Source: Hydrogenovibrio sp. JE_KL2 (GTDB lineage Bacteria; Pseudomonadota; Gammaproteobacteria; Thiomicrospirales; Thiomicrospiraceae). From it: DNA of 64,000 nucleotides. Both the position numbers and the translations under genes were made by a program. Shown here piece by piece: positions 35,954 through 43,840 of this stretch; position 1 is the stretch's first letter, and each line of letters begins with the position of its first letter. The notes below the pieces were generated by a model that worked only from the letters and a program-made list of their open reading frames with translations, ran no database searches and had not been told where the DNA came from. The stretch covers positions 62,001 through 126,000 of the forward strand of contig NZ_WBJR01000003.1 in NCBI RefSeq assembly GCF_009296185.1. The letters run 5' to 3'.

Positions 35954-37295
35954 CGTCTAATAGATCGTTAATCAATTGTTCGCGTTTCATTGGGATTTCC
36001 AAACGCTCACAAATGATTTTAGCGTCGCGGTATGCATTGCCTAAACAAGTGGTCGCCCCTGGTGATGGCGTCATGTTAAAGATGATATGGTCATCTTCAG
36101 GCACGATGCTGGCCTCGCCCAGTTTAAGCTCTCTAGTGGTTTTGTCGATAACTTGTGGGCGCACACCGCCGTAGCCATCGGCATAGCAGATGTCGGAGGC
36201 TTTTAAATCCGGTAGGATTTTTTGGGCGTCTTTGACGAATAGGCGTTTGTTCAACCAAGGGACTTCAAACAGGAAGTTTTTCAAAACATAGTTACGAATG
36301 GTGCCGTCGCGCATCAAGTCCCAGAAGACTTTCAGTACTTTGCCATCCAACTTCAAGCTGCGCCAGAAATCCAGATAAGTTCCGCCGGTGTAACGTTCCA
36401 GTTTTGGCAACATTAGAGCCGTTGGTCCTAGGCGGGTTTTGTCTGGCGCGGTCAAATCTGGATCACCATGAGTGGCGGCAAACGGCAGTTTGTCGTTTTG
36501 CATGGTATAGACTTTACCGTTTAGAATTTTTGGTGCGAAGTAGAAGCTACCAGCCATCGGTAGGATAGAAAGATCCATGCCGTGCCCTAACTGGTTGGCA
36601 AGTAACAGGCTGTGTGCACCGGCTGAAACCACCACAAAGCGTGCATTGAACGTACCTTGTGCCGTTTGGCATTCATAGTGGTCGTGTTCCACTTCGACAA
36701 TACGCTCGACTTCTGTGCTCAAGTAAACCTGTACGTCTTTACCGGCTTTACGTGCGCTGTCGATAAACGAGCGAGACAAGTTGCCGTAGTTGACGGCAGA
36801 GTATTCGTCGGTGCAACCGCTTGCCATGATTTTTTCAGGGCGTGGCTTGCCGTCTTTGTAGGCAACCGCTGGCTCGACTTCGGCAATGCGGTCGAAGTCC
36901 CAAAGTTCCATGTAAGGGAAGGCATCTTTGAATTCTTCATGGCGTTTTTCAAGGCGTTCACATTCTTCTTCGCCCACCGCCAAAATCATTTTCGGAAATT
37001 TGAAAAGAAAGTCGTTTTTTTCAACTTGCTTGGCATAATGCACCAGCATATTTGCGGTGTGCTTGACTTGCGTGGCTTTTGCCAGGGTGTAATTGGTTTC
37101 AATATCGCCGCAATGCAAGGTTTGGCTATTGCTGGTTGCATTGGAGTTTAGGGCGGCGATAGCGCCATATTTTTCCAGGATACAGATGCTTTTGACGTCA
37201 GTGTATTTCGCTAAGACGTAGCTCAACGCTGTACCGGTGACTCCACCGCCAACAATAACAACATCAAAATTTCGGGTGCGCATAGACTTATCCAT
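35940..37295 (-). CDS. mqo: Malate:quinone oxidoreductase of the Helicobacter type
   Basis: The 451-residue FAD enzyme matches the epsilonproteobacterial Mqo closely: VVIVGGGVTGTALSYVLAKY (dinucleotide fold), NSQTLHCGDIETNYT, LPMAGSFYFAPKILNGKVYT, KLPFAATHGDPDLT, RLGPTALMLPKLER, IRNYVLKNFLFEVPWLNKRLF and FNMTPSPGATTCLGNA. It oxidises malate to oxaloacetate and passes electrons to quinone, which can replace malate dehydrogenase in the citric acid cycle. The start is 37295 or the second ATG at 37283 (better Shine-Dalgarno, GGATAAG). It leads the operon with the COG0523 gene. Confidence 0.93.
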   Translation of the reverse strand: MDKSMRTRNFDVVIVGGGVTGTALSYVLAKYTDVKSICILEKYGAIAALNSNATSNSQTLHCGDIETNYTLAKATQVKHTANMLVHYAKQVEKNDFLFKFPKMILAVGEEECERLEKRHEEFKDAFPYMELWDFDRIAEVEPAVAYKDGKPRPEKIMASGCTDEYSAVNYGNLSRSFIDSARKAGKDVQVYLSTEVERIVEVEHDHYECQTAQGTFNARFVVVSAGAHSLLLANQLGHGMDLSILPMAGSFYFAPKILNGKVYTMQNDKLPFAATHGDPDLTAPDKTRLGPTALMLPKLERYTGGTYLDFWRSLKLDGKVLKVFWDLMRDGTIRNYVLKNFLFEVPWLNKRLFVKDAQKILPDLKASDICYADGYGGVRPQVIDKTTRELKLGEASIVPEDDHIIFNMTPSPGATTCLGNAYRDAKIICERLEIPMKREQLINDLLDGEDL

Positions 37296-37450
37296 TTCGT
37301 TGAAAAATTCAGAGCCGGGTATTATAAATCGCTTTTATGGAATTAATAAGTATTTTCTAATTTAATTTTTTGAGAGCTGTGCTTCCATCTCGTGGCAAAT
37401 CTCTCTTTCTGTTTTAACGGTTCTATTTTACGACTTTTTGCAGGGCTTTT

Positions 37451-37801
37451 TCATAGATTACACTGCCTTTCCTTTGTCTCATAAGCTTCAAGAGCCAATA
37501 GGTCTTGTTGGCAAGATTCGACGTTGGCAAGCTGTTCTTTGAGTGTCTCTAGGTAGGAGGATGGAAGGAGTGATGTCTCCAATTGGTAATGCATCCAGGT
37601 ACCTTCACGATGAGATTTCACCCAACCTGCGTTTTTCAGGTAAGCCAAATGTCTTGAAATCAAACTTTGACCCGCTTGCATCACTGCCACAAAATCACAA
37701 ACACACAGGTCTTCCCGGTTGAGTAGAAGGTAAAGGATGCGCAGGCGCATCGGCTCACTCAAGGCTTTGAAAAACTGGCTGTAATCTTCAATAGATGTCA
37801 T
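37451..37801 (-). CDS. arsR: ArsR-family metalloid-responsive repressor
   Basis: The 116-residue winged-helix protein has the ArsR arsenite/antimonite site in LCVCDF (C33, C35) at the start of the recognition helix, followed by QAGQSLISRHLAYLKNAGWV. Further cysteines lie near residues 97 and 114. It probably releases the divergent promoter at 37852-37880 when arsenite binds. It is transcribed away from the ars operon. Confidence 0.94.
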   Translation of the reverse strand: MTSIEDYSQFFKALSEPMRLRILYLLLNREDLCVCDFVAVMQAGQSLISRHLAYLKNAGWVKSHREGTWMHYQLETSLLPSSYLETLKEQLANVESCQQDLLALEAYETKERQCNL

Positions 37802-37851
37802 GTTTGACTCCGTATTTGAACATGAAGTTTTTGTGACTTCGCGAATATTTA

Positions 37852-37880
37852 TTGAATATATCCGTATAAACGGATATTAT
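37852..37880 (+). promoter_or_regulatory. ars operon promoter with palindromic operator in the spacer
   Basis: TTGAAT (37852-37857) and TATTAT (37875-37880) are 17 nt apart. The inverted repeat ATATCCG-TATAAA-CGGATAT (37858-37877) fills the spacer and enters the -10 box. This is the layout expected for repression by the adjacent ArsR, with release by metalloid. Confidence 0.75.
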
Positions 37881-37919
37881 GCTTTCATCCTATATTAACT
37901 ATCTTAACAGAGATGAAAG

Positions 37920-38885
37920 ATGTTTGAACAAATTGCCAGTTTTCTAGTGTATCGAGTTTTTGCTATGTCTGCCCATACGCAGGCAGCAGAGGCATTGCAT
38001 TTTTTTATCATGGACTTGCTGAAAATATTTTTCATGCTGGTGGTGATTATTTATGTCATCGGTTTGTTCCGTGCATTTATCTCGACGGAGTGGATTCGCG
38101 ATAAGGTGCAGGGCAAAGCGAAATGGCTGGCGAGAAGCATGGCGATAACATTGGGCAGCGTGACACCGTTTTGTTCTTGTTCTTCGGTGCCTTTATTTGT
38201 CGGGTTTGTGGAAGCGAGAATTCCGATGGGAATCACCTTTGCCTTTCTCATCGCCAGTCCGATGATCAATGAAGTCGCGGTGGTGTTGCTGTGGAGCCTA
38301 CTTGGCTGGCAGGTGACCTTACTTTACGTTGCGGCAGGCTTGGTTGTGGCATACATCGGTTCAGTCGTGTTGGAGTGGTTCAAACCGGAGCGCTGGGTGG
38401 AGTCCTATGTTTGGGAATTGAAAAGTCATGGCTCGGCCGGCAGTGCGATGAACCCGAAAATGTCTTGGCAACAGCGTCACCAGTTTGCGCGTGAAGAAGT
38501 GAAAACCATCGTCGGAAGAATCTGGAAATGGGTGGTTGTCGGGATTGCATTAGGCGCGTTATTTCATGGTTATGTGCCGCAGGAATGGGTAACGACTTAT
38601 TTAAGCGGTAAAGATAATTGGTGGTCAGTGCCTGCGGCGGTGTTGCTAGGCGTTCCACTGTATTCAAATGCAACGGGTGTGGTGCCGATTGTTGAGGCGA
38701 TGTTGAACAAAGGCGTGCCGATTGGTACCAGCTTGGCGCTGATGATGAGTATTGCAGCCTTGTCGTTGCCTGAATTGTTGATTTTGAGAAAAGTGATTCG
38801 CTGGCCTGCATTGGCGGCTTTTGTCGGGGTACTGACGGTGGCGTTTATATTGGTCGGTTATCTGTTTAATTTTGTATTTGGTTAA
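37920..38885 (+). CDS. COG0701 (ArsP/DUF318-like) permease
   Basis: The 321-residue protein has eight or so membrane segments and the COG0701 signature around GSVTPFCSCSSVPLFVGFVEA (paired Cys) and IASPMINEVAVVLL, repeated in the second half as VPLYSNATGVVPIVEAML. ArsP relatives export trivalent organoarsenicals; SO_0444-type members have an unclear substrate. As the first gene of the ars operon it is likely to move arsenic compounds, by inference. A small redox-like protein follows, as is common for this class. Confidence 0.88.
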   Translation: MFEQIASFLVYRVFAMSAHTQAAEALHFFIMDLLKIFFMLVVIIYVIGLFRAFISTEWIRDKVQGKAKWLARSMAITLGSVTPFCSCSSVPLFVGFVEARIPMGITFAFLIASPMINEVAVVLLWSLLGWQVTLLYVAAGLVVAYIGSVVLEWFKPERWVESYVWELKSHGSAGSAMNPKMSWQQRHQFAREEVKTIVGRIWKWVVVGIALGALFHGYVPQEWVTTYLSGKDNWWSVPAAVLLGVPLYSNATGVVPIVEAMLNKGVPIGTSLALMMSIAALSLPELLILRKVIRWPALAAFVGVLTVAFILVGYLFNFVFG

Positions 38886-38918
38886 TTTTGTATTGGTCTT
38901 GAGAGGGTAGGTATAGCA

Positions 38919-39482
38919 ATGAAAGACAATTTGATGGTTCGTATGATGACGTCGATGATTTTGTTTTCAATCATCATGGCGCATGTTTTCGGGCAGGTGA
39001 ACCTATTTGAACTTAACTGGTTGTGGTTAGGTATCTTTGCCGCGGGCATGGGGTTACAAGCCACCTTTACCGGATGGTGCCCAAGCAACTTGGTTGGCAA
39101 GTTGTCTAAAACCGGTGAGTGTTGTCCTAGCGGTAGTTGCGAAACGACTGCGGAGAAAAAAACAGAGTCTTCTTGTTGTTCAGGTGCCGAACAAACGTCC
39201 TGCTGTGATTCAACTGCGGAGAGCGCAACAGACGGGATGGAAATCAAGGTATTGGGAACCGGTTGCGCCAACTGCGACAACACGATCAAACGTATTGAGA
39301 TGGTCGCGAAAGAGATGAACATTGCGGTGAATGTCGTTGCCGTTCATGATGTAGCGAAAATTCTGGAATATGGCGTCATGTCTACGCCTGCGGTGGTAAT
39401 CGCTGAAATGGTGGTGCATTCAGGGAGTGTGCCCTCCAAAGAAAAAATTCAGGAATGGTTTGAGCAAACCCCTCAAGCGTAA
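38919..39482 (+). CDS. DUF2892-like / thioredoxin-like fusion with cysteine-rich linker
   Basis: The 187-residue protein has three parts. Residues 1-60 contain two membrane segments of the DUF2892 type (ILFSIIMAHVF; LGIFAAGMGLQATFTGWCP). Residues 64-105 are a linker with seven cysteines, mostly in pairs (C68, C69, C73, C86, C87, C95, C96). Residues 107-187 are a thioredoxin-like domain of the redox-active disulfide protein 2 type with GTGCANC (C116, C119) and cis-Pro in STPAVV. Position after the permease suggests a membrane-held redox or metalloid-binding partner. The linker is unusual and could bind arsenite. Confidence 0.8.
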   Translation: MKDNLMVRMMTSMILFSIIMAHVFGQVNLFELNWLWLGIFAAGMGLQATFTGWCPSNLVGKLSKTGECCPSGSCETTAEKKTESSCCSGAEQTSCCDSTAESATDGMEIKVLGTGCANCDNTIKRIEMVAKEMNIAVNVVAVHDVAKILEYGVMSTPAVVIAEMVVHSGSVPSKEKIQEWFEQTPQA

Positions 39483-39559
39483 AATTTCATCAGACTTTCA
39501 TATATTCGTCATTTATTGCTGATGGAATGTATAGGTTTTTTCTTGTACCGGAGACCGAG

Positions 39560-40057
39560 ATGTTTAATGTTTTATTTATTTGTACCGCAAATTCAGCGAG
39601 AAGCATTATTGCGGAAGCTTTATTGAACAATGTTTCAAACGGGCGCTTTCAAGCGTTTAGCGCAGGGAGTGCTCCGTTGGGGCATGTTCACCCTAAGACA
39701 CTGGAGGTGTTGAAAGGCGCGGGACTGAGCACGGAAGGACTACGTTCAAAAAGCTGGGATGAATTTTCCGGCTCAGACGCACCGCAAATGGATTTGATTA
39801 TCACCGTATGTGATGCCGCAAAAGGCGAAGTTTGCCCTGTATGGCCAGGGCATCCGGCCACGGCACACTGGGGTATTGAAGATCCTTTGAGAAATGGCAA
39901 TGAGGACATCAGACCTTTCCGTGAGGCTTTGCGTTATTTGGAAAACCGCATTCGCTTGTTTACCGAGCTGCCAATGGAAAAATTGGAACACCTTAAATTG
40001 CAACAACACATGGATGAAGTCGCTGCTTTGCATCATGAAGCCGCATCTTTGAAGTAA
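39560..40057 (+). CDS. arsC: Arsenate reductase, low-molecular-weight phosphatase type
   Basis: The 165-residue enzyme has the CX5R loop CTANSARS (C8 to R14) and two more cysteines, C84 and C92 (ITVCDAAKGEVCP), placed like the relay cysteines of thioredoxin-coupled ArsC. It reduces arsenate to arsenite. The start at 39560 (MFNVLFICT) is chosen because it opens directly into the first beta strand and has GGAG about 6 nt upstream. It lies between the fusion protein gene and gapdh in the ars operon. Confidence 0.93.
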   Translation: MFNVLFICTANSARSIIAEALLNNVSNGRFQAFSAGSAPLGHVHPKTLEVLKGAGLSTEGLRSKSWDEFSGSDAPQMDLIITVCDAAKGEVCPVWPGHPATAHWGIEDPLRNGNEDIRPFREALRYLENRIRLFTELPMEKLEHLKLQQHMDEVAALHHEAASLK

Positions 40058-40088
40058 TCATCCACCTGATTAAGAATAGGAAAATATC

Positions 40089-41108
40089 ATGCAAAAAATA
40101 CGCGTAGCGATCAACGGCTTCGGCCGCATGGGGCGTTTGGCGTTAAGAGAAGCCTTTGATTGGCCTCAGGTTGAGTTTGTGCACATCAATGAGATTGCCA
40201 CTGACGTGGTTGGGTCGGCGCATTTGCTACATTTTGATTCGGCGCACGGGCGCTGGCACCATGAGGTGACGGCCAACCCAGAAGAGCAAACCATGGCGAT
40301 TGAAGAGCAGACAATTTCTTACTCAAGCAACAAAGACATTGCGGATACCGATTGGGCGGCATTGAGTGTGGATGTGGTGATTGAAGCCACTGGTAAATTT
40401 CGCACCAAAGAAGCATTGCAGCCTTATCTTGACCAAGGTGTGAAGCAAATCATCGTTGCCGCGCCAATGAAAGAAGGTATCAAGAATATCGTCATGGGCA
40501 TTAACGATGATGTCTTCGTTGCCGGGCAAGACCCGATTATCACTTCCGCTTCTTGTACCACCAACTGTATCGCGCCGGTCATCAAGGTGATGCATGAAAA
40601 GTTGGGCATCAAGCACGGGATGATTACCACCATGCATGATCGCACCAACACGCAAAAAGTAGTTGATCACGGCCATGCCGATTTGCGTCGTGCCAGAGCT
40701 TCGTTTGAATCTTTGATTCCGACTACCACGGGGTCAGCAAAAGCGATAGGGACGATTTTCCCCGAATTGAACGGGCGATTGAACGGCATTGCGGTGCGTG
40801 TCCCTTTCATGAATGCTTCCCTGACGGATTTGGTGTTGGAAATGGAGCGAGAAACTTCCGTCGAGGAAGTGAATGCCTTGTTGAAAGAAGCTTCTGAAAC
40901 TTATTTGAAAGGCATTCTTGGTTTTGAAGAGCGTCCTTTGGTTTCGGTCGATTTTGAAGGTGAACCTTGTTCTTCGGTGATTGATGCACCATCGACTATG
41001 GTGGTGAACGGCACGCAAGTGAAACTGCTGGCATGGTACGACAATGAAATCGGTTATGTGTTGAGGATGATGGAGCTGGCGGTAAAAGTCGGTCAACTGA
41101 ATCCTTAA
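40089..41108 (+). CDS. ArsJ-associated glyceraldehyde-3-phosphate dehydrogenase
   Basis: The 339-residue enzyme has the NAD-binding [13 protein letters not shown] and the catalytic Cys156 in [11 protein letters not shown], with the downstream [16 protein letters not shown] and WYDNEIGY. It lies directly before arsJ, the known pairing in which GAPDH joins arsenate to glyceraldehyde 3-phosphate, giving 1-arseno-3-phosphoglycerate for export. It is therefore probably the arsenate-dedicated copy, not the central glycolytic enzyme. Confidence 0.92.
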   Translation: MQKIRVAINGFGRMGRLALREAFDWPQVEFVHINEIATDVVGSAHLLHFDSAHGRWHHEVTANPEEQTMAIEEQTISYSSNKDIADTDWAALSVDVVIEATGKFRTKEALQPYLDQGVKQIIVAAPMKEGIKNIVMGINDDVFVAGQDPIITSASCTTNCIAPVIKVMHEKLGIKHGMITTMHDRTNTQKVVDHGHADLRRARASFESLIPTTTGSAKAIGTIFPELNGRLNGIAVRVPFMNASLTDLVLEMERETSVEEVNALLKEASETYLKGILGFEERPLVSVDFEGEPCSSVIDAPSTMVVNGTQVKLLAWYDNEIGYVLRMMELAVKVGQLNP

Positions 41109-41131
41109 GCAAAACCTTACTTACACGACAT

Positions 41132-41179
41132 AAAATCTGCCAGGTTGGGGGGTAGCCATACCCCAACCTGGTAGATTTT
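41132..41179. repeat. Inverted pair of the 19-bp repeat between gapdh and arsJ
   Basis: AAAATCTGCCAGGTTGGGG (41132-41150) and CCCCAACCTGGTAGATTTT (41161-41179) flank a 10-nt loop. Arms end in A4 and T4, so the hairpin could act as a terminator in either direction. It sits inside the ars operon, 17 nt before the arsJ ATG. Read-through would be needed for arsJ unless the hairpin is a weak or conditional stop. Confidence 0.9.
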
Positions 41180-41196
41180 GCACGGCGGAAGGCACT

Positions 41197-42408
41197 ATGA
41201 TGAAACTCTCTTCATTACAGCAATATGGCTTGGTGACTGCCAATTATTGGGCGTTTACCTTGACCGACGGTGCCATCCGCATGCTGGTGCTGCTCTATTT
41301 CAATCAACTCGGTTACTCTCCTTTCGACATTGCCCTGTTGTTCTTGCTGTATGAATTCTTCGGCGTGGTGACAAACTTAATCGGCGGTTGGCTTGGCGCG
41401 AGGCTGGGGCTGAATGTCACCATGAACCTCGGCTTGGTGCTGCAGATTATTGCCCTGATGATGTTGACGGTGGATAGCAGTTATTTGACGGTGGCTTATG
41501 TGATGGCCGCACAGGCTTTGTCCGGTATTGCCAAAGACCTCAACAAAATGTCGGCGAAAAGTTCCATCAAAAGTCTGGCATCAGATGCCAGTGGGCAGCT
41601 CTACTCATGGGTGGCATTGCTAACGGGTTCGAAAAACGCATTGAAAGGCGTTGGGTTCTTTATCGGGGCGGCGTTGCTGGAAGGCATCGGCTTCACCAAT
41701 GCGCTTTATGTGTTGGTCGCCATTATTGTTTTGCCATTGGTGTTTTCCATTTTCTTGTTGGATGCGTCGCTTGGCAAAGCAAAAACCCAATCCAAATTCA
41801 GTGAAATCTTTTCTAAGTCGCAAGCCATCAACTGGTTGTCTGCGGCACGATTCTTTTTGTTTGGTGCAAGAGACATTTGGTTTGTGGTGGCATTGCCGGT
41901 CTTTTTGGAGTCGGTGTTGGGATGGTCGTTCATGGCGGTCGGAACCTTTATGGCGGCTTGGGTAATCGGTTATGGATTTGTACAAGCAATCACGCCCAAA
42001 CTGACAGGCATTAAAAAAGGTAAGGCTGTCGAAGGTGGTGCGAAGCCGACATCCATGACGGCGATGAAACTGGCGGTATTGTTGGCGTTGATTCCAATCG
42101 CGATGGCGCCGTTGCTGTCATGGCATCCGCAAACGGTCATCGTAGTCGGCTTGATGATTTTTGGTATCGTGTTTGCACTCAACTCTGCGGTGCATTCTTA
42201 TCTGATTGTGTCTTTTGCGGATGAAGACGGTGCATCGAAAGATGTCGGTTTTTATTACATGGCAAATGCCGGCGGGCGTTTAATCGGTACGTTATTGTCC
42301 GGTTTGACCTATCAGTTTGCAGGAATGGAAGCGAGTCTAGTGGTCTCTTCTGTGTTTGTTATGTTGGCGGCGGCGTTGGTTTTAAAAGCCAAGCCGCATG
42401 CGCTTTAG
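41197..42408 (+). CDS. arsJ: ArsJ, 1-arseno-3-phosphoglycerate efflux transporter
   Basis: The 403-residue major facilitator protein has the ArsJ N-terminus (QQYGLVTANYWAFTLTDGAIRMLVLLYF), LIGGWLGARLG, and a conserved GIAKDLNKMSAKSSIKSL segment between helices. About 12 membrane segments are present. In the established pathway it exports the unstable arseno-phosphoglycerate made by the neighbouring GAPDH, giving arsenate resistance without reduction. It is the last gene of the ars operon and ends 6 nt from a convergent gene. Confidence 0.94.
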   Translation: MMKLSSLQQYGLVTANYWAFTLTDGAIRMLVLLYFNQLGYSPFDIALLFLLYEFFGVVTNLIGGWLGARLGLNVTMNLGLVLQIIALMMLTVDSSYLTVAYVMAAQALSGIAKDLNKMSAKSSIKSLASDASGQLYSWVALLTGSKNALKGVGFFIGAALLEGIGFTNALYVLVAIIVLPLVFSIFLLDASLGKAKTQSKFSEIFSKSQAINWLSAARFFLFGARDIWFVVALPVFLESVLGWSFMAVGTFMAAWVIGYGFVQAITPKLTGIKKGKAVEGGAKPTSMTAMKLAVLLALIPIAMAPLLSWHPQTVIVVGLMIFGIVFALNSAVHSYLIVSFADEDGASKDVGFYYMANAGGRLIGTLLSGLTYQFAGMEASLVVSSVFVMLAAALVLKAKPHAL

Positions 42409-42414
42409 TCGATG

Positions 42415-42978
42415 TTAGTGATGATGTAAGCTTGAAGGGTCTACAATGGAAATTACCAGTAGAACTAAAACCAACAGGGTATAGAAAATCCCCGCTGCCC
42501 AGGCTACCCAGCTATGGAAGCCACCGACTTCTGTCATGGCATGTAATCGCTCTTCTTCAGTTTCATAACGGTTTTCGATTTGCTGTTTGAGCATGGCATA
42601 ACGTTTGACGATGAAAAACGGTGCAATCCCTCCCAATACAATCATGCAGACAAAGGTGCCGAAAGGAATGAAACTGATAGCGGAGGTGATAAGAAAGGTC
42701 ACTAATGCCGCTAAATAGGTTTTGCGATAAAGCAGGAAAACCCACCCACCAAAGAATCCCCACCAGCTCCAGTGCCACTGCAGGTTGGGGGAGCCCGTGA
42801 CCATCATTTTTTGCAACGCTTTTTGGTAATAAGTCATTTTGGAAGGCTTTTGTACGAAAGCTTCCAGCATGGCTTGTTCGTATTGGTCGTTTGTCTCTGA
42901 GGAGTGGATGAATTCGGCTGACGTTTGACTTTCGTTTGAGGTTTCATTCGACTGCGGTTGATTCGATGTTTCCGTCAT
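42415..42978 (-). CDS. DUF2628-like membrane protein
   Basis: The 187-residue protein has a polar Ser/Thr/Asn/Gln-rich N-terminus (about 40 residues), a WHWSWWGFFGGWVFLLYRKTYL motif typical of DUF2628 proteins, and about four membrane segments, ending SLHHH. The start at 42978 (MTETSNQ) has AGGA about 8 nt upstream. Function is unknown. It is divergent from folM. Confidence 0.8.
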   Translation of the reverse strand: MTETSNQPQSNETSNESQTSAEFIHSSETNDQYEQAMLEAFVQKPSKMTYYQKALQKMMVTGSPNLQWHWSWWGFFGGWVFLLYRKTYLAALVTFLITSAISFIPFGTFVCMIVLGGIAPFFIVKRYAMLKQQIENRYETEEERLHAMTEVGGFHSWVAWAAGIFYTLLVLVLLVISIVDPSSLHHH

Positions 42979-43117
42979 AGTAAGTATCCTGATATGATTA
43001 TTTTTATAGACGAAGCTTACCATATTGCATCAAGTGTGCAAATGCCGAAAAGCGCGAAATGGTAGCGATAATCTCTATCCGTTCGTACAAAAACTTATCA
43101 ATAAAGGAAGCGTGACA

Positions 43118-43840
43118 ATGCTGGAAAGAAAACTGGAAAATGCAATCTTGATTACCGGTGCGGGACAGCGTATCGGGCGTTATTTGGCGCAGCATTTTTT
43201 GGACAAGACCGATTATCCTGTGATCTTTACTTATCGTACCGAACGCGCGGCGGTCGATGAGCTTAAGGCAGCGGGGGCATTTGGTTTTCAGGTCGATTTC
43301 ACGCATCCCCATAGCTTGAAGGATTTTTGCACGGTGCTGGAAGAGGATATCCAAAGTTTACGTGCAGTGATTCACAACGCCTCTTTGTGGGTAAGTGAAC
43401 AGAAGGTTGCCGAGAAAACGGAACTGATGCAGGCGATGTACGATGTGCATGTCAATGCACCTTATCGCTTGAATCAGGTTTGTCTACCTCTGCTTCAGGC
43501 TTGCCATAGTGAACAAAAGGATATCATCGCGTTGTCGGATTGCCGCACTTTGCAGGGGCAGGGCGCTTATGCCGCGTATCTCAGCAGTAAGGCAGCGCTG
43601 GAGTCTTTGATGTTGTCACACGCGCGAGCGTTTGCGCCAGAAGTAAAGGTGAATACTATTGCACCTGGGCTGGTGTGCTTCAATGAGGGTGATTCGGAGG
43701 AATATCAACAACAGCGCCTGTCAGAAAGTGCAGTTCCGAAACCGGCAGGGATGGAATCTATTTGGCAAGCCGTGAATTTTTTGATGAATAGCCCGACATC
43801 GACAGGGTCACGTATCGAAATCGGGCACTTAAAAAGTTAA
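43118..43840 (+). CDS. folM: FolM-like dihydromonapterin/dihydrofolate reductase (SDR)
   Basis: The 240-residue short-chain dehydrogenase has the nucleotide loop ITGAGQRIGRYLAQ, NAS in VIHNASLWV, and the catalytic Tyr-x3-Lys in AAYLSSKAAL. Length and the GQRIG variant fit FolM, which reduces dihydromonapterin and, weakly, dihydrofolate. The ATG at 43118 has AAAGGAAG directly upstream. It overlaps the convergent hemH stop by 4 nt. folE2 in this window supplies the same pterin pathway. Confidence 0.88.
   Translation: MLERKLENAILITGAGQRIGRYLAQHFLDKTDYPVIFTYRTERAAVDELKAAGAFGFQVDFTHPHSLKDFCTVLEEDIQSLRAVIHNASLWVSEQKVAEKTELMQAMYDVHVNAPYRLNQVCLPLLQACHSEQKDIIALSDCRTLQGQGAYAAYLSSKAALESLMLSHARAFAPEVKVNTIAPGLVCFNEGDSEEYQQQRLSESAVPKPAGMESIWQAVNFLMNSPTSTGSRIEIGHLKS

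Noticed and set aside
42781-42790. CAGGTTGGGG in the DUF2628 gene as another 19-bp repeat copy
   Set aside because: Only half of the motif is present; the AAAATCT part is missing, so chance is possible.
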